A stretch of DNA of 64,000 nucleotides from Liriodendron chinense. Lineage: Eukaryota > Streptophyta > Magnoliopsida > Magnoliales > Magnoliaceae. The notes beneath the pieces are model-generated. The model did no database searches and had not been told where the DNA came from. It saw only the letters and a program-made list of their open reading frames with translations. The position numbers and the translations under genes are program-made. The stretch spans positions 1,301,538-1,365,537 of the forward strand of contig PVNU02002348.1 in NCBI GenBank assembly GCA_003013855.2. Reading direction: 5' to 3'. Shown piece after piece: positions 11,678 through 22,135 of this stretch (positions are counted from its first letter, which is position 1; every line of letters starts with the position of its first letter).

Positions 11678-11985
11678 GAGCGGAATTCACATTCCGACGC
11701 TACATCATTATTTAGAGCCATTCTGGCTCCAGCTAGGTGTCCCTTTCTCATGTCGAAGGATTAATGAGGTCGTTGAGTCAAATTATCTTGATTAAGTTAA
11801 AGTTACCCTACAAATTAATTTTGTCATTGAATTATTTTTTAGTCTCTATATTACATGATTCCGAAAGTTCCTAGGTGAACATCGTTAGGATACAATTAAG
11901 TCAGTTAGGTTCATCTCTTGTGGATCTAAACTTCAGGATAGAGAGTAGATCAACCTTTTATTCGTAAGTGTGTAAGTAGGTTAAG
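11678..11985. other. unidentified segment inside the A 5' LTR insert
   Basis: About 300 bases are not found elsewhere in the window. It is AT-rich with no ORF. Following the CTGGCCAG array it could be the continuation of a related but unsampled Athila-type LTR. Confidence 0.4.
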
Positions 11986-13009
11986 TTCAACTTGAAGGTT
12001 CAAGTTCTCCATTCAATCAATGTAGAATTCAAATTCATAGCCTGCGGAGTAACAGCCATGTCTATGGACTATGGCCTGCTCAAGGATTACTATAATTCGA
12101 ATCTAAACAAGCAACCTGTGATAATCTCAGAGAATTAAAAGGAATTCATGTCCGGAGCACATGAACTCAGATAAGACATCTCAAACTACCATCTTTTGGA
12201 CTGAACATAAGAAAATTCTAACCTTGAATTAAAAAAAATACTTGAATCAAACTGAAATTAACATAGAACTGGCTACAAGCTTCACCTCTCAGCCTTAGCT
12301 GAGAGGTTTTAGCCGAGCATAGTCATGCCACAACTAAAAGCTCAAAAATAAAACATAAAACTAGAAAAACCCGAAAATAGATGTTGCAGACGCTCCACAG
12401 TCGCCTTCAGCCTCCAAACTCACGTTCCTTCTCTTCTCTGATGCCTTAGGGAGAGCCCCTAGGTGGCCTTTTATAGCAACAAGCCCCCCTTGCGTCAGAT
12501 TCTGCGAAAGCCTTCGCATTGCGCAGCAATTTTCGGAGTCCCAATTTAGAAAGGAGACTTCTTACGCAGGGCCGACGGTCGTGACCGGTCGGCCTGGCTT
12601 TTCAAATACTCCAGAGAGCTCAGCCGACCGGTCATGACCGGTCGGCGTGGATTGTCCATTGTTTCCAGCGTGCATAGACCGACCGGTAATGACCGGTCGG
12701 GCTTTTTATCCTTCATCCAGTGCCTATGGCCGACCGGTCATGACCGTCGGCCCCAATGCAATGTGTCCAGCCTTCCTGGCCGACCGGTCAAGACCGGTCG
12801 GCCCTCCTTCCATTTACATCTTTTACATGGCTGACCGGTCGGACGACCGGTCATCCTTGGTTTTTCTTCCACTTTTTCTTCTTTTCTTCATTCTCTTTTC
12901 TCCCTTTTTCTTCTTCTTTCTTTGATCCATCCTAGGACTTCATGCAATGTCTTCAAATACATTCTTTTGGCTCCAATTTGATGAAATCCACTCTCATCCC
13001 TACAATCAC
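11986..13009 (-). repeat. inverted Athila LTR segment inside the A 5' LTR
   Basis: This is the reverse complement of LTR sequence equivalent to about 20838-21810 of the 3' LTR. It includes the leader hairpin (12285-12306), the TTTTATAG (TATA) region near 12470 and six GACCGGTC-type palindromes starting at about 12571, 12623, 12679, 12728, 12778 and 12831. It stops abruptly at 13009, where the direct LTR resumes at 13011. Confidence 0.85.
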
Positions 13010-13920
13010 TGGTAATAGGAAATTCCTTTCTAGATTCGTAGGACTCTTCGACAAATCGCTGCGCAATGCGTAGGATTTCGCAGAATTCGACGCAGGGAGG
13101 ATTGTTGCTATAAAAGAGGGCCACCTAGGAGCTCTCCCTAAGGTATCAGAGAAGAGAAGGAACGTGAGTTTGGAGGCTGAAGGCGACTGGGAGCGTCTGC
13201 AACATCTATCTTCGGGTTTTCTAGTTTATGCTTTATTTTTGAGTTTTTAGTTGTAGCATGACTATGCTCGGCTAAAACCTCTCAGCTAAGGCTAGAGGTG
13301 AAGCTTTAGCTAGTTCTATGTTACTTTCAGTTTGATTCAGTAATTTAATTCAAAGTTGGATTTTTCTTATGTTTTCAGTCCAATAGGTGGTAGTTTGAGA
13401 TGTCTTATCTGAGTTCATGTGCTCCGGACATGAATTCCTTTTAATTCTCTGAGATTATCACAGGTTGCTTGTTTAGATTCGAATTATAGTAATCCTTGAG
13501 CAGGCCATAGTCCATAGGCATGGCTGTTACTCCGCAGGCTATGAATTTGAATTCTACATTGATTGAATGGACTAGAACTTGGAAGTTCAACTTGAATTGG
13601 ATGAATGTGTGTGAATGCTTTATTTTCCAACTAGATGAGAGATAGGACTTCAAATCTAGTTGTGTTCTCTACTTGGATTGACTGAATTGACATAGGATTG
13701 CTACAAGTGGATCCTTGAAAGCCTTAGTACATTATATCTCTGATTTTTCATTAAGTTACCGTTTTAATTAAACATCCCATTGAATTTGAAATTTACTCTA
13801 TTAAACTGAGTTGCTGAAGTAATTAGGAAGCTGTTACTTTTTCCCTGTGGATCGACCTCGGTCTTACCGAGATTTATTACTACATCGCAGCCTTACACTT
13901 GAGGCGAGCAAACAAGTTTT

Positions 13921-13938
13921 TGGCGCCGCTGCCGGGGA
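13921..13938 (+). other. primer binding site of element A
   Basis: TGGCGCCGCTGCCGGGGA begins six bases after the LTR end. By recollection of plant tRNA-Asp(GTC) it is complementary to that tRNA's 3' end with one mismatch; element C has the full match. Confidence 0.8.
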
Positions 13939-14160
13939 AATAGATAACAATTTCCAAATAATTTCAGTGGCTGTAGAAGTAGCAGTGGATAGTTTTTCTG
14001 ATTTTCTTAGAACTAACAAGTTTTTCTGTTTTATAGGAATTTTTCTAGTTCAAGCGCATCAGGTGATACCTTTCTAACTTAGCTTTTGCAGAATTTTCTT
14101 TCAGTTTCAGATTTTAGTTTTCTAGAATAGGATTTGTTTCAGTTTCTGGTTGAGTGGTTT

Positions 14161-14361
14161 ATGTCCCGTTGGGAACGTAACCATTCAAATCGTCTCCAAT
14201 CTGAAGGTGGTTTAGTTGGACCATTGTCAGTCCATAGACGAGTCCGGAATTATCAAGAGCATTGTGAAAGTTTGGGGAGTATGGATCAAACACCCTTAAG
14301 GAATCCTCCCCCCCCCTACTCCAACCACAAACGCAAATCAGGAAGGAGTAGGAGAGAATGA
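14161..14361 (+). pseudogene. element A gag, N-terminal part (shifted frame)
   Basis: The frame starts MSRWERNHSNRLQSEGG, the same as in element C and similar to B's MPHWVRDSNNRLISEGG, so this is very probably the real gag start. The frame is lost at a run of nine C (about 14308-14316). Element C has seven C at the same place and is shifted the other way, so eight C would put both in frame with the main gag ORF. Confidence 0.75.
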
Positions 14362-14380
14362 GGTACATAATGTTCCTCCA

Positions 14381-17300
14381 ATGAGATCACTACGGGATTA
14401 CCTACAACCTGCTCGTACAATTACACCTTCTTGCATAGTTCTACCAGCTAACGGTGGGACCCTTGACATAAAACCGGGAGTAATCCAACTTTTACCTAAA
14501 TTCCATGGGTTAGACTCTGACCGCCCATACTTACACTTGCAAGAATTCGAAGAAGTGTTGGCCACCTTGCATTATCCCAATGTTTCTGGGGATACAATCA
14601 GACTTAAACTTTTTCCCTTCACTTTGAAAGAAAGAGCCAAAGATTGGCTTCACTCTCTTAGACCATATTCGATTGGGTCATGGGTTGAGATGAACCGGGA
14701 ATTCTTGAAAAAGTTCTTCCCAGCTCATAAAACAAACACTCTTCGAAGGGCCATCATGAATTTCTCAGCTAAAGAGGGTGAATCATTCTTTCAATGTTGG
14801 GAAAGATTTAAGGAACTCCTGCTTGCTTGCCCACATCATGGCTATGAGAGTTGGCGAATTATAAATTTTTTCAATGATGGATTAAGTTCTAATATGCGCC
14901 AATTTGTGGAAATGATGTGCAATGGCGAGTTTATGAGTAAAAATCCAGATGATGCTTGGAGTTACTTGGACATGTTGGCAGAAAACGCCCAATCTTGGGA
15001 CACTTCGGATAAACCCAAGAACCCCAAGCCTACTCAAGAGAAAGGAGGGATATATGTCCTTAAAGAGGAAGACGACGTAAATGCAAGGATAGCCAACCTC
15101 ACAAGGAAGGTTGAGGCCATGGAACTTAGCAAAAATGGAGTTTCCAAGTCCAAGGAAGCTGTTGAAACCACATGTGGGATTTGTCTCACCGACTTACACG
15201 CTACGCAAGATTGTCCCACAATTCCTGCATTTAAGGAAGTGCTGCAAGAGACAGCCAATGCCACATATGGTTATCAACGGCCCTTCAATGGACCGGTAGG
15301 TAATACGTACAATGAGAGTTGGAAGAACCACCCGAATTTCAGTTGGAAGAATGCCCCAACGGGCAATCCTACCAACTCCCAAAGAGGGCCACCCATGCAA
15401 AATATGGCCCCACCTCAATTCTCATTAGAGGATACCTTGAGAGCATTTATGCAAGGGCAAGCACAAATAAATGAATCAAATCAGCAATTATTCCAAGAAC
15501 TGAAAGTCTCGGTTGATGAGATTAAGGGACGCTTGAATGCTAGGGAAGGGACCTTTCCGGCCCAACCTCAGCCCAATCCTAAGCAAGTACATGAAGTAAG
15601 CATCCCTAATCCTTCCAACCAAAACATGGAGCAAGCTAAATCCATTACCACCCTTAGAAGTGGTAAACAAATTGACAAAACTATTCCGGTGAAGGCCGAT
15701 GAGCCTAATGATCCGGTAAATTCTGAGGATGAAAATGGATCTAACCTAGCCCCACAACAACCGGAACGCATTTACAAGCCCATAGCACCATTCCCATCGA
15801 GATTGGTTGCCCCAAAATCTCTCCCAAATTCTCAAGATATTCTAGAGATTTTCAGACAAGTCAAGATCAATATCCCTTTGCTTGATGCCATCAAACAAAT
15901 TCCCTCTTATGCCAAGTTTCTAAAAGACCTATGCACAACAAAACGCAAATATAATGTGCAGCAAAAGGCCTTCCTAACTGAGCAAGTTAGTGCCATCCTC
16001 ACTCAAAAGACTCCCCCAAAATTCAAAGATCCTGGTAGTCCCACCGTCTCATGTATCATTGGAGACTACCGGATTGAACGTGCCTTGTTAGACTTGGGGG
16101 CAAGTGTGAACTTGATCCCATACTCGGTATATGAACAATTGGGTCTTGGTGAATTAAAACCCACCAAAACCACATTGCAACTCGCTGATAGATCTATCCG
16201 TGTACCGAGGGGGATAGTTGAGGATGTTCTAGTCCAAGTTGACAAATTCTACTACCCGGTAGATTTTATAGTCTTGGACACACAACCGGTTTTGGATGCT
16301 AGCACCCAAATACCGGTAATATTAGGCCGCCCATTCCTTGCCACATCAAACGCAATCATCAATTGCCGGAATGGGGTGATGCAATTATCTTTTGGAAACA
16401 TGACACTAGAGGTGAATGTATTTCACCTGGGCAAAAGACATAGGGATGTCGATGATGATGAGTTCTTCGATGTAAACATGCTTGAAACCTTTGAAGAAGA
16501 AGAACTCCTCCAACTTGAACCACTAGAAAGTTTGGAGACATGCTTAGCACACTTCATGGATTCTAAAGACCCTATCATTAGTGAGATTGTGCATGCATTA
16601 AATATAGAAAGACCGGTAGTTGATACTAGCCGGTGGAGGCCCCATTTCGAAAAATTGCCACCAACCACATCAAGGCCTCTACCGTCTAGCATCAAACCAC
16701 CGAAGCTTGACCTCAAACCATTGCCATCCGAGCTTAAATATGTATACCTGGGTCAAGAGGAAACTTTCCCAGTTGTCATTGCCTCCCACCTAGAAAAAGA
16801 CCAAGAGCTCAAGTTGATTGAGTTACTCAAAAAACACCGGGAAGCCATAGGTTGGACAATAGCGGATCTCAAAGGGATAGATCCTTCGGTTTGCACTCAC
16901 CGTATACACCTTGAAGAAAACGCAAAAACGACTAGACAACCTCAAAGACGGCTAAATCCAAACATGATGGAGGTTGTCAAAGCCGAAGTGTTAAAGCTAT
17001 TGGATGTGGGTATCATCTACCCCATCTCAGATAGCCAATGGGTGAGTCCTACCCAAGTTGTCCCCAAGAAATCCGGTATTACCATCATTGAAAACGCCAA
17101 CAACGAGCTTATACCGACTAGGGTGACCACCGGTTGGCGTATGTGCATTGATTATAGGAAGCTCAATACGGTCACTAGGAAAGACCACTTCCCTCTCCCA
17201 TTTATGGACCAAATTTTGGAGAGGTTGGCAGGCCATCCCTACTATTGCTTCCTAGATGGCTATTCCGGATACAACCAAATTGAGATAGCTCCGGAAGACC

Positions 17301-17776
17301 AAGAGAAAACCACATTTACATGCCCGTTTGGTACCTTCGCCTACCGAAGGATACCATTCGGGTTATGCAATGCACCCGCCACATTCCAACGATGCATGTT
17401 GAGTATTTTCTCGGACATGGTGGGTGAGTTTCTTAAGGTGTTCATGGATGACTTTTCTGTTTTTGGTTGTACATTTGATGAGTGCCTCGAGCACTTGAAG
17501 TTGGTCTTAATGAGGTGTGAGGAAAAGCAACTTGTATTAAACTGGGAAAAGTGCCATTTCATGGTACAAAGAGGAATAGTCCTTGGACACATCATCTCGT
17601 CCAATGAAATAGAGGTAGACCGGGCGAAAATTGACATAATTTCCAATCTACCACCACCCAAAAGCATACGCGATGTGCGGTCCTTCCTTGGACACGCAGG
17701 CTTTTATCGAAGGTTTATAAAGGACTTTAATCACATCTCAAGGCCTTTATGCAGCCTTCTACAAAAGGAGAACTAA
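14381..17776 (+). pseudogene. element A gag-protease-RT polyprotein, ended by a nonsense codon
   Basis: The 1,131-codon frame contains: gag core (residues about 55-200, with LLLACPHHGYESW and FVEMMCNGEF); a CX2CX4HX4C zinc knuckle (CGICLTDLHATQDC, about 265-278); aspartic protease (LLDLGASVNLIP, about 567); and RT (about 860-1060, with WRMCIDYRKLN, GYSGYNQIEI and the catalytic FMDDF near 1020). Gag packages the RNA, protease matures the polyprotein and RT copies RNA to DNA in the particle. The frame ends at TAA 17774-17776, where element C has CAA (Gln), a single C-to-T change. The listed first ATG is probably internal; gag most likely starts at 14161. Confidence 0.9.
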
Positions 17777-19609
17777 TTTGAGTGGAGTGCTGAGTGTCAA
17801 TTAGCTTTTTCAAAGCTAAAAGACATGTTGACAACCGCTCCTATCATACAACCACCAGATTGGTCCATGCCTTTTGAGTTGATGTGCGATGCGAGCGATT
17901 TTGCTATTGGGGCAGTGTTAGGCAAAAAGAAAGATAAAAAGCCCCATGTCATCTACTACGCGAGTAGGACCTTGAATCCTGCCCAAGTTAATTATTCAAC
18001 TACGGAGAAAGAGCTCCTAGCTGTCATCTTTGCCTTGGACAAATTCAGGCCATACTTAATAGGATCCAAAGTTATTGTTTATACGGATCATGCGGCGCTG
18101 AAATACCTTCTTTCTAAGAAGGATGCTAAGCCCCGTTTGCTAAGATGGATCCTACTCCTTCAAGAATTCGATTTGGAGATCAAAGATAAGAAGGGGGTAG
18201 AAAATGTGGTGGCGGATCATCTATCCCGCCTAGTCCTACCAAATTCCATTGACGAGTCACCTATTGAGGACTCATTCCCTGATGAGCAACTCTTTGTTGC
18301 TATGCATCCACCATGGTACGCTGATATAGCCAACTATCTTTCCACAGGTGCGATGCCGACTCATTGGACTGCGCAAGACAAACATAAATTTCTAAGGGAA
18401 GTGCGCAGATTTTTCTGGGATGAACCTTTATTGTTTAAATATTGCCCAGACCAAATTATAAGGAGATGCGTCCCCGATGATGAACACAATTCAGTCATCT
18501 CCTTTTGTCATGATCAAGCATGTGGGGGTCATTTTTCAGCCAAGAAAACAACTGCAAAAATTCTGCAGTGTGATTTTTATTGGCCCACATTATTTAAAGA
18601 TACCCACGAGTTTTGCAAAGCTTGCGAGCGCTGCCAGAAGTTAGGAGGATTATCCCGTCGAAATATGATGCCCCTCACCCCAATTCAACATCTTGAAGTC
18701 TTTGACTGTTGGGGCATCGATTTCATGGGACCATTCCCCTCATCTTTTGGACATGTCTATATTCTATTGGCCGTAGACTATGTGTCTAAATGGATAGAGG
18801 CTATCCCATGTAGAACCAACGATCATCGTACGGTTCTCAAGTTTCTCAAAGAAAATATACTTTCTAGATTTGGGACACCTCGAGCCATTATTAGTGATGG
18901 TGGTTCTCACTTTTGCAATAGACCTTTTGAAACTTTGATGAAGAAATATGGTATTAGGCACAAAGTGAGTACCCCATACCACCCACAAACAAGTGGACAA
19001 GCTGAAATCTCCAACAGGGAAATCAAGCAGATTTTAGAAAAAACGGTGAGACCGGATCGCAAGGATTGGTCCTTACGATTAGATGATGCACTTTGGGCTC
19101 ACCGTACTGCCTACAAGACACCCATTGGAATGTCCCCTTATAGACTTGTCTATGGGAAAGCTTGTCACCTGCCTGTGGAGATAGAACACAAAGCCTATTG
19201 GGCAATTCGAGCCCTAAATTTTGACATAGACAAGGCTAGCTCGCTTCGCAAACTTCAATTAAATGAGCTTGATGAGATCCGGAACGATGCATATGAGAAT
19301 TCGAGGATTTACAAGAGCAAGATGAAGGCCTTTCATGACAAACACATCTTAAGGAAATCCTTCCATGAAGGACAGAAAGTGCTCTTGTATAATGCCCGAC
19401 TTCATCTTTTTCCGGGAAAATTACGATCTCGATGGACCGGCCCATATATTGTTAAAGAAGTTTTTTCCCATGGGGCTGTTGAGATTGAGAATGCAGCGAA
19501 TGGTGACTGTTTCAAAGTTAATGGACAACGCCTTAAACCATTTGTTGAGAAATTTGATTCAGAGGACATGTCCATCTCCCTGAATGATCCTGTCTATCAG
19601 GATGATTGA
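17777..19609 (+). pseudogene. element A RNase H and integrase (downstream of the stop)
   Basis: This continues in the same frame after the premature stop. RNase H has CDASDFAIGAVLG, the TEKELLAVIFALDKFRPYL block and TDHAALKYLL, ending with a VADHLSRL block. Integrase has the HHCC zinc module (CHDQACGGHFSAKKT through CKACERC), then the DDE core: WGIDFMGPFP, IISDGGSHF and SGQAEISNREIK. The C-terminal end has the LRSRWTGPYIVKEVF segment (GPY/F). All catalytic residues I can place are present. It could be made only by stop readthrough, so the copy is probably inactive in cis. Confidence 0.9.
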
Positions 19610-19813
19610 TCTCCTAGTCTGATGGAGGTATAGCATAGGTAGGTTTAGTTTTTTTTTTTTTTTTACTGTTTTAGTAGGATTTAGTTGTTGGAATTGCAGA
19701 CCTCCATGATCACTCTCTCAGGTACTATTGATTCTCACTCTCTCATATTTTACCATTGTTCTCATGTTCATGCTAACTAATTATCTTTTTACATTGAGGA
19801 CAATGCACGATTT

Positions 19814-19825
19814 GGTTGGGGGGTG
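19814..19825 (+). other. internal polypurine-tract-like copy (element A)
   Basis: GGTTGGGGGGTG is identical to the 12 bases directly before the 3' LTR, and lies about 920 bases upstream of them. Element C has the same duplication. Confidence 0.6.
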
Positions 19826-20731
19826 AGATGAGATCCCTCATCTAGCATATTGCAACATTTCGAGCTTCATATGCACAAAATTTTTTCGAATTTTCTAACA
19901 TCTCAAAACTCTTTTAGAAAATTTTGTTTCTATACATTTGAGAGGCTATGAGTAGAAGAGGAGGAGAAATGAAGTGTGTGATGTTGTAGTCTTGAATTTC
20001 TTCCAACATAATGGCTTTATATGCTAATTCCCCTATTGTTGTGATTGATAGAACATTTGAACACCTTTACACCAAGTTCACATTACACGATTTTCATGAG
20101 TGACAGGTTTATGTGATTTGTGGATTAGCTAGACTTTGGTTTAGAGGTGTTGAGCAGCCAAGCCGGGGTATTTTGTCCATCCTTGTCCATGGGAAAATAA
20201 TGAAAGGTATGGATTTCTAAAAATCCTATCTAAGTTAAAAGAAAAAGGAAAGAAAGGATGAAATCGGGAAGGAAAGAAAAATGGTGGAAAATTCCGAAGA
20301 GGGCTACCTATTACCAACCGGGGGATGGTCGAACCGTAACCAAAGCCGAAAATGGGACGTAGTGTGAAAGCCGTCGGAAGGACAGTAAGGCAAATTCCTG
20401 TCATAGGCTTGTTGTTGCTCTGTGCACCTTGAAATCCCTGGTCTACTTAATCTATAAAGAAGATGGTTCCAGGAACTCATGAGATGAACTTTCACTATGC
20501 ACACTAGGTTGAATTTGTTCGAATTCTTCTATTTATCAATCAGTCAGCGGGGATTTCACGTAAACACTTCTTATGTTTTGAGAGTCCAAGGTTCAGCTTC
20601 CAACACCTAATTTTTCTAAATTTTACACTTATACATCTGGGAATGGATAGAAACATGGTTTCTGGAAGAGGGTTGGATTTGGAGGTTTGAAACTGTTTCA
20701 CGCATGTTTTGCTCGGGACTAGCAAAAATCT

Positions 20732-20743
20732 GGTTGGGGGGTG
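20732..20743 (+). other. polypurine tract of element A
   Basis: GGTTGGGGGGTG ends at the base before the 3' LTR (TGTTGAACC). The position matches plus-strand priming in LTR retrotransposons. Confidence 0.75.
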
Positions 20744-20988
20744 TGTTGAACCTCCAATTTATACATTGCATTGCCCATTACACTACATAATTTGCAGGAT
20801 TTTCATGGTTAAAAGGCCCACCTAACATGTGTTTTGTGATTGTAGAGATAAGAGGGGATTTCATCAAATTGGAGTCAAAAGATTACATTTGAAGACATTG
20901 GATGAAGTCCTAAGATGGACCAAGGAAAGAAGAAGAAAGAGAGAGAAAAGAGAATGAAGAAAAGAAGAAAAAGATGAAGGAATACAAG

Positions 20989-21223
20989 GCTGACCGGTCG
21001 TCCGACCGGTCAGCCACATCACAGGAACAAGAAGAAGAGAGGCCGACCGGTCATGACCGGTCGGCCATGCACACTGGATCAAGGCAATAGATCAGCCCGA
21101 CCGGTCATGACCGGTCGGGCATGCACGCTGGATGAGTGGGAGGTCAGTCCGACCGGTCTTGACCGGTCGGCTGCACTCACTGGACGTTTCAAAAAGCTGG
21201 TCCGACCGGTCACGACCGGTCGG
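20989..21223. repeat. palindromic array in the A 3' LTR, five units, 52-54 bp period
   Basis: Palindromes start at 20989, 21041, 21095, 21148 and 21201. The core is GACCGGTC-N2-GACCGGTC with centres AT, AT, TT and AC; the first has GTCC. Flanking GC pairs extend the symmetry to 22-26 bases. Spacers are about 27-31 bases and share a CTGGA-type word. The array ends about 100 bases upstream of the TATA box. Confidence 0.95.
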
Positions 21224-21321
21224 CTCTGCGTAATAGGAAAGTCCTTTCTAATTCGGGACTCCGAAAATCGCTGCGCAATGCGTAGGATTTCGCAGAATTC
21301 GACGCAAGGGAGGATTGTTGC

Positions 21322-21329
21322 TATAAAAG
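21322..21329 (+). promoter_or_regulatory. TATA box of the element A 3' LTR
   Basis: TATAAAAG lies in a GC-rich setting downstream of the palindromic array. The same box is at the equivalent place in the A 5' LTR (13109) and in both C LTRs (25680, 44606). Confidence 0.75.
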
Positions 21330-21490
21330 GCCACCTAGGGGCTCTCCCTAAGGTATCAGAGAAGAGAAGGAACGTGAGTTTGGAGGCTGAAGGCGACTGT
21401 GGAGCGTCTGCAACATCTATCTTCGGGTTTTTCTAGTTTTATGCTTTATTTTTGAGTTTTTAGTTGTAGCATGACTATGCTCGGCTAAAA

Positions 21491-21512
21491 CCTCTCAGCT
21501 AAGGCTGAGAGG
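21491..21512 (+). other. conserved LTR leader stem-loop (element A)
   Basis: CCTCTCAGC-TAAG-GCTGAGAGG forms a perfect 9-bp stem with a 4-base loop, about 160 bases after the TATA box and so probably in the transcript. Other copies are at 12285-12306, 25850-25871, 44776-44797, 22156-22177 and 50345-50366. The last keeps the stem with a compensated C-G to T-A change. Confidence 0.8.
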
Positions 21513-22135
21513 TGAAGCTTGTAGCTAGTTCTATGTTACTTTCAGTTTGATTCAAGTAATTTTAATTCAAAGTTGGATTTTTCTTATGTTTCAGTCCAAT
21601 AGGTGGTAGTTTGAGATGTCTTATCTGAGTTCATGTGCTCCGGACATGAATTCCTTTTAATTCTCTGAGATTATCACAGGTTGCTTGTTTAGATTCGAAT
21701 TATAGTAATCCTTGAGCAGGCCATAGTCCATAGGCATGGCTGTTACTCCGCAGGCTATGAATTTGAATTCTACATTGATTGAATGGACTAGAACTTGGAA
21801 GTTCAACTTGAATTGGATGAATGTGTGTGAATGCTTTATTTTCCAACTAGATGAGAGATAGGACTTCAAATCTAGTTGTGTTCTCTACTTGGATTGACTG
21901 AATTGACATAGGATTGCTACAAGTGGATCCTTGAAAGCCTTAGTACATTATATCTCTGATTTTTCATTAAGTTACTGTTTTAATTAAACATCCCATTGAA
22001 TTTGAAATTTACTCTATTAAACTGAGTTGCTGAAGTAATTAGGAAGCTGTTACTTTTTCCCTGTGGATCGACCTCGGTCTTACCGAGATTTATTACTACA
22101 TCGCAGCCTTACACTTGAGGCGAGCGAACACTTCC

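Larger units (their letters stand above)
11199..13914 (+). repeat. element A 5' LTR, rearranged (2,716 bp versus 1,387 bp at the 3' end)
   Basis: Three kinds of sequence are joined. 11199-11504 matches the first 306 bases of the 3' LTR. 11505-13010 is foreign to that position: a different palindromic array, unknown sequence, then an inverted LTR copy. 13011-13914 matches the remainder of the 3' LTR. LTRs are identical at integration, so the insert must have arrived afterwards. A TATA box (TATAAAAG) sits at 13109-13116. The short leader hairpin at 13278-13298 has lost one base. Confidence 0.85.
19610..20743 (+). other. element A post-pol non-coding region
   Basis: No credible ORF lies between the pol stop and the 3' LTR. 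Athila elements often carry an env-like gene here, and it is absent. The region is nevertheless closely matched by 42891-44018 of element C. It contains an internal copy of the polypurine tract (19814-19825) and a G/A-rich stretch. Confidence 0.75.
11199..22130 (+). mobile_element. element A: near-complete Athila-type retrotransposon
   Basis: A is flanked by the 5-bp duplication CTTCC (11194-11198 and 22131-22135), and both outer LTR ends are TGTTGAACC...GCAAACA or GCGAACA. Internal order is PBS, gag, aspartic protease, RT, RNase H, integrase, a non-coding post-pol region and a polypurine tract. The gag sequence (ACPHHGYESW and FVEMMCNGEF blocks) and protease DLGASVNLIP are typical of Athila. 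Defects are a 1-base shift at a C run in gag, one nonsense codon at 17774-17776 and a rearranged 5' LTR. Without the insert it would be about 9.4 kb. No env-like ORF is present. Confidence 0.9.
20744..22130 (+). repeat. element A 3' LTR (1,387 bp)
   Basis: It runs TGTTGAACC...GCGAACA and is followed by the target copy CTTCC. In order it contains a purine-rich tract (about 20921-20975), five palindromes (20989-21223), a TATA box (TATAAAAG at 21322-21329), a 9-bp stem-loop (21491-21512) and the 3' end shared with other Athila LTRs here. U3/R/U5 limits were not determined. Confidence 0.9.

Noticed and set aside
20141..20504. Minus-strand ORFs of 66-87 codons in the post-pol region, also present in element C
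   Set aside because: They are conserved only because the two elements are recent relatives. No motif, signal peptide or promoter supports an env-like or other product.
20989..21223. CRISPR-like look of palindromic repeats with spacers of about 28 bases
   Set aside because: The repeats sit inside plant LTRs, spacers resemble one another and recur between elements, and there are no cas genes. It is a periodic LTR array.
21657..21869. 70-codon minus-strand ORF repeated at 13441-13653
   Set aside because: It is identical LTR sequence in two LTRs of element A; no coding signal beyond openness.
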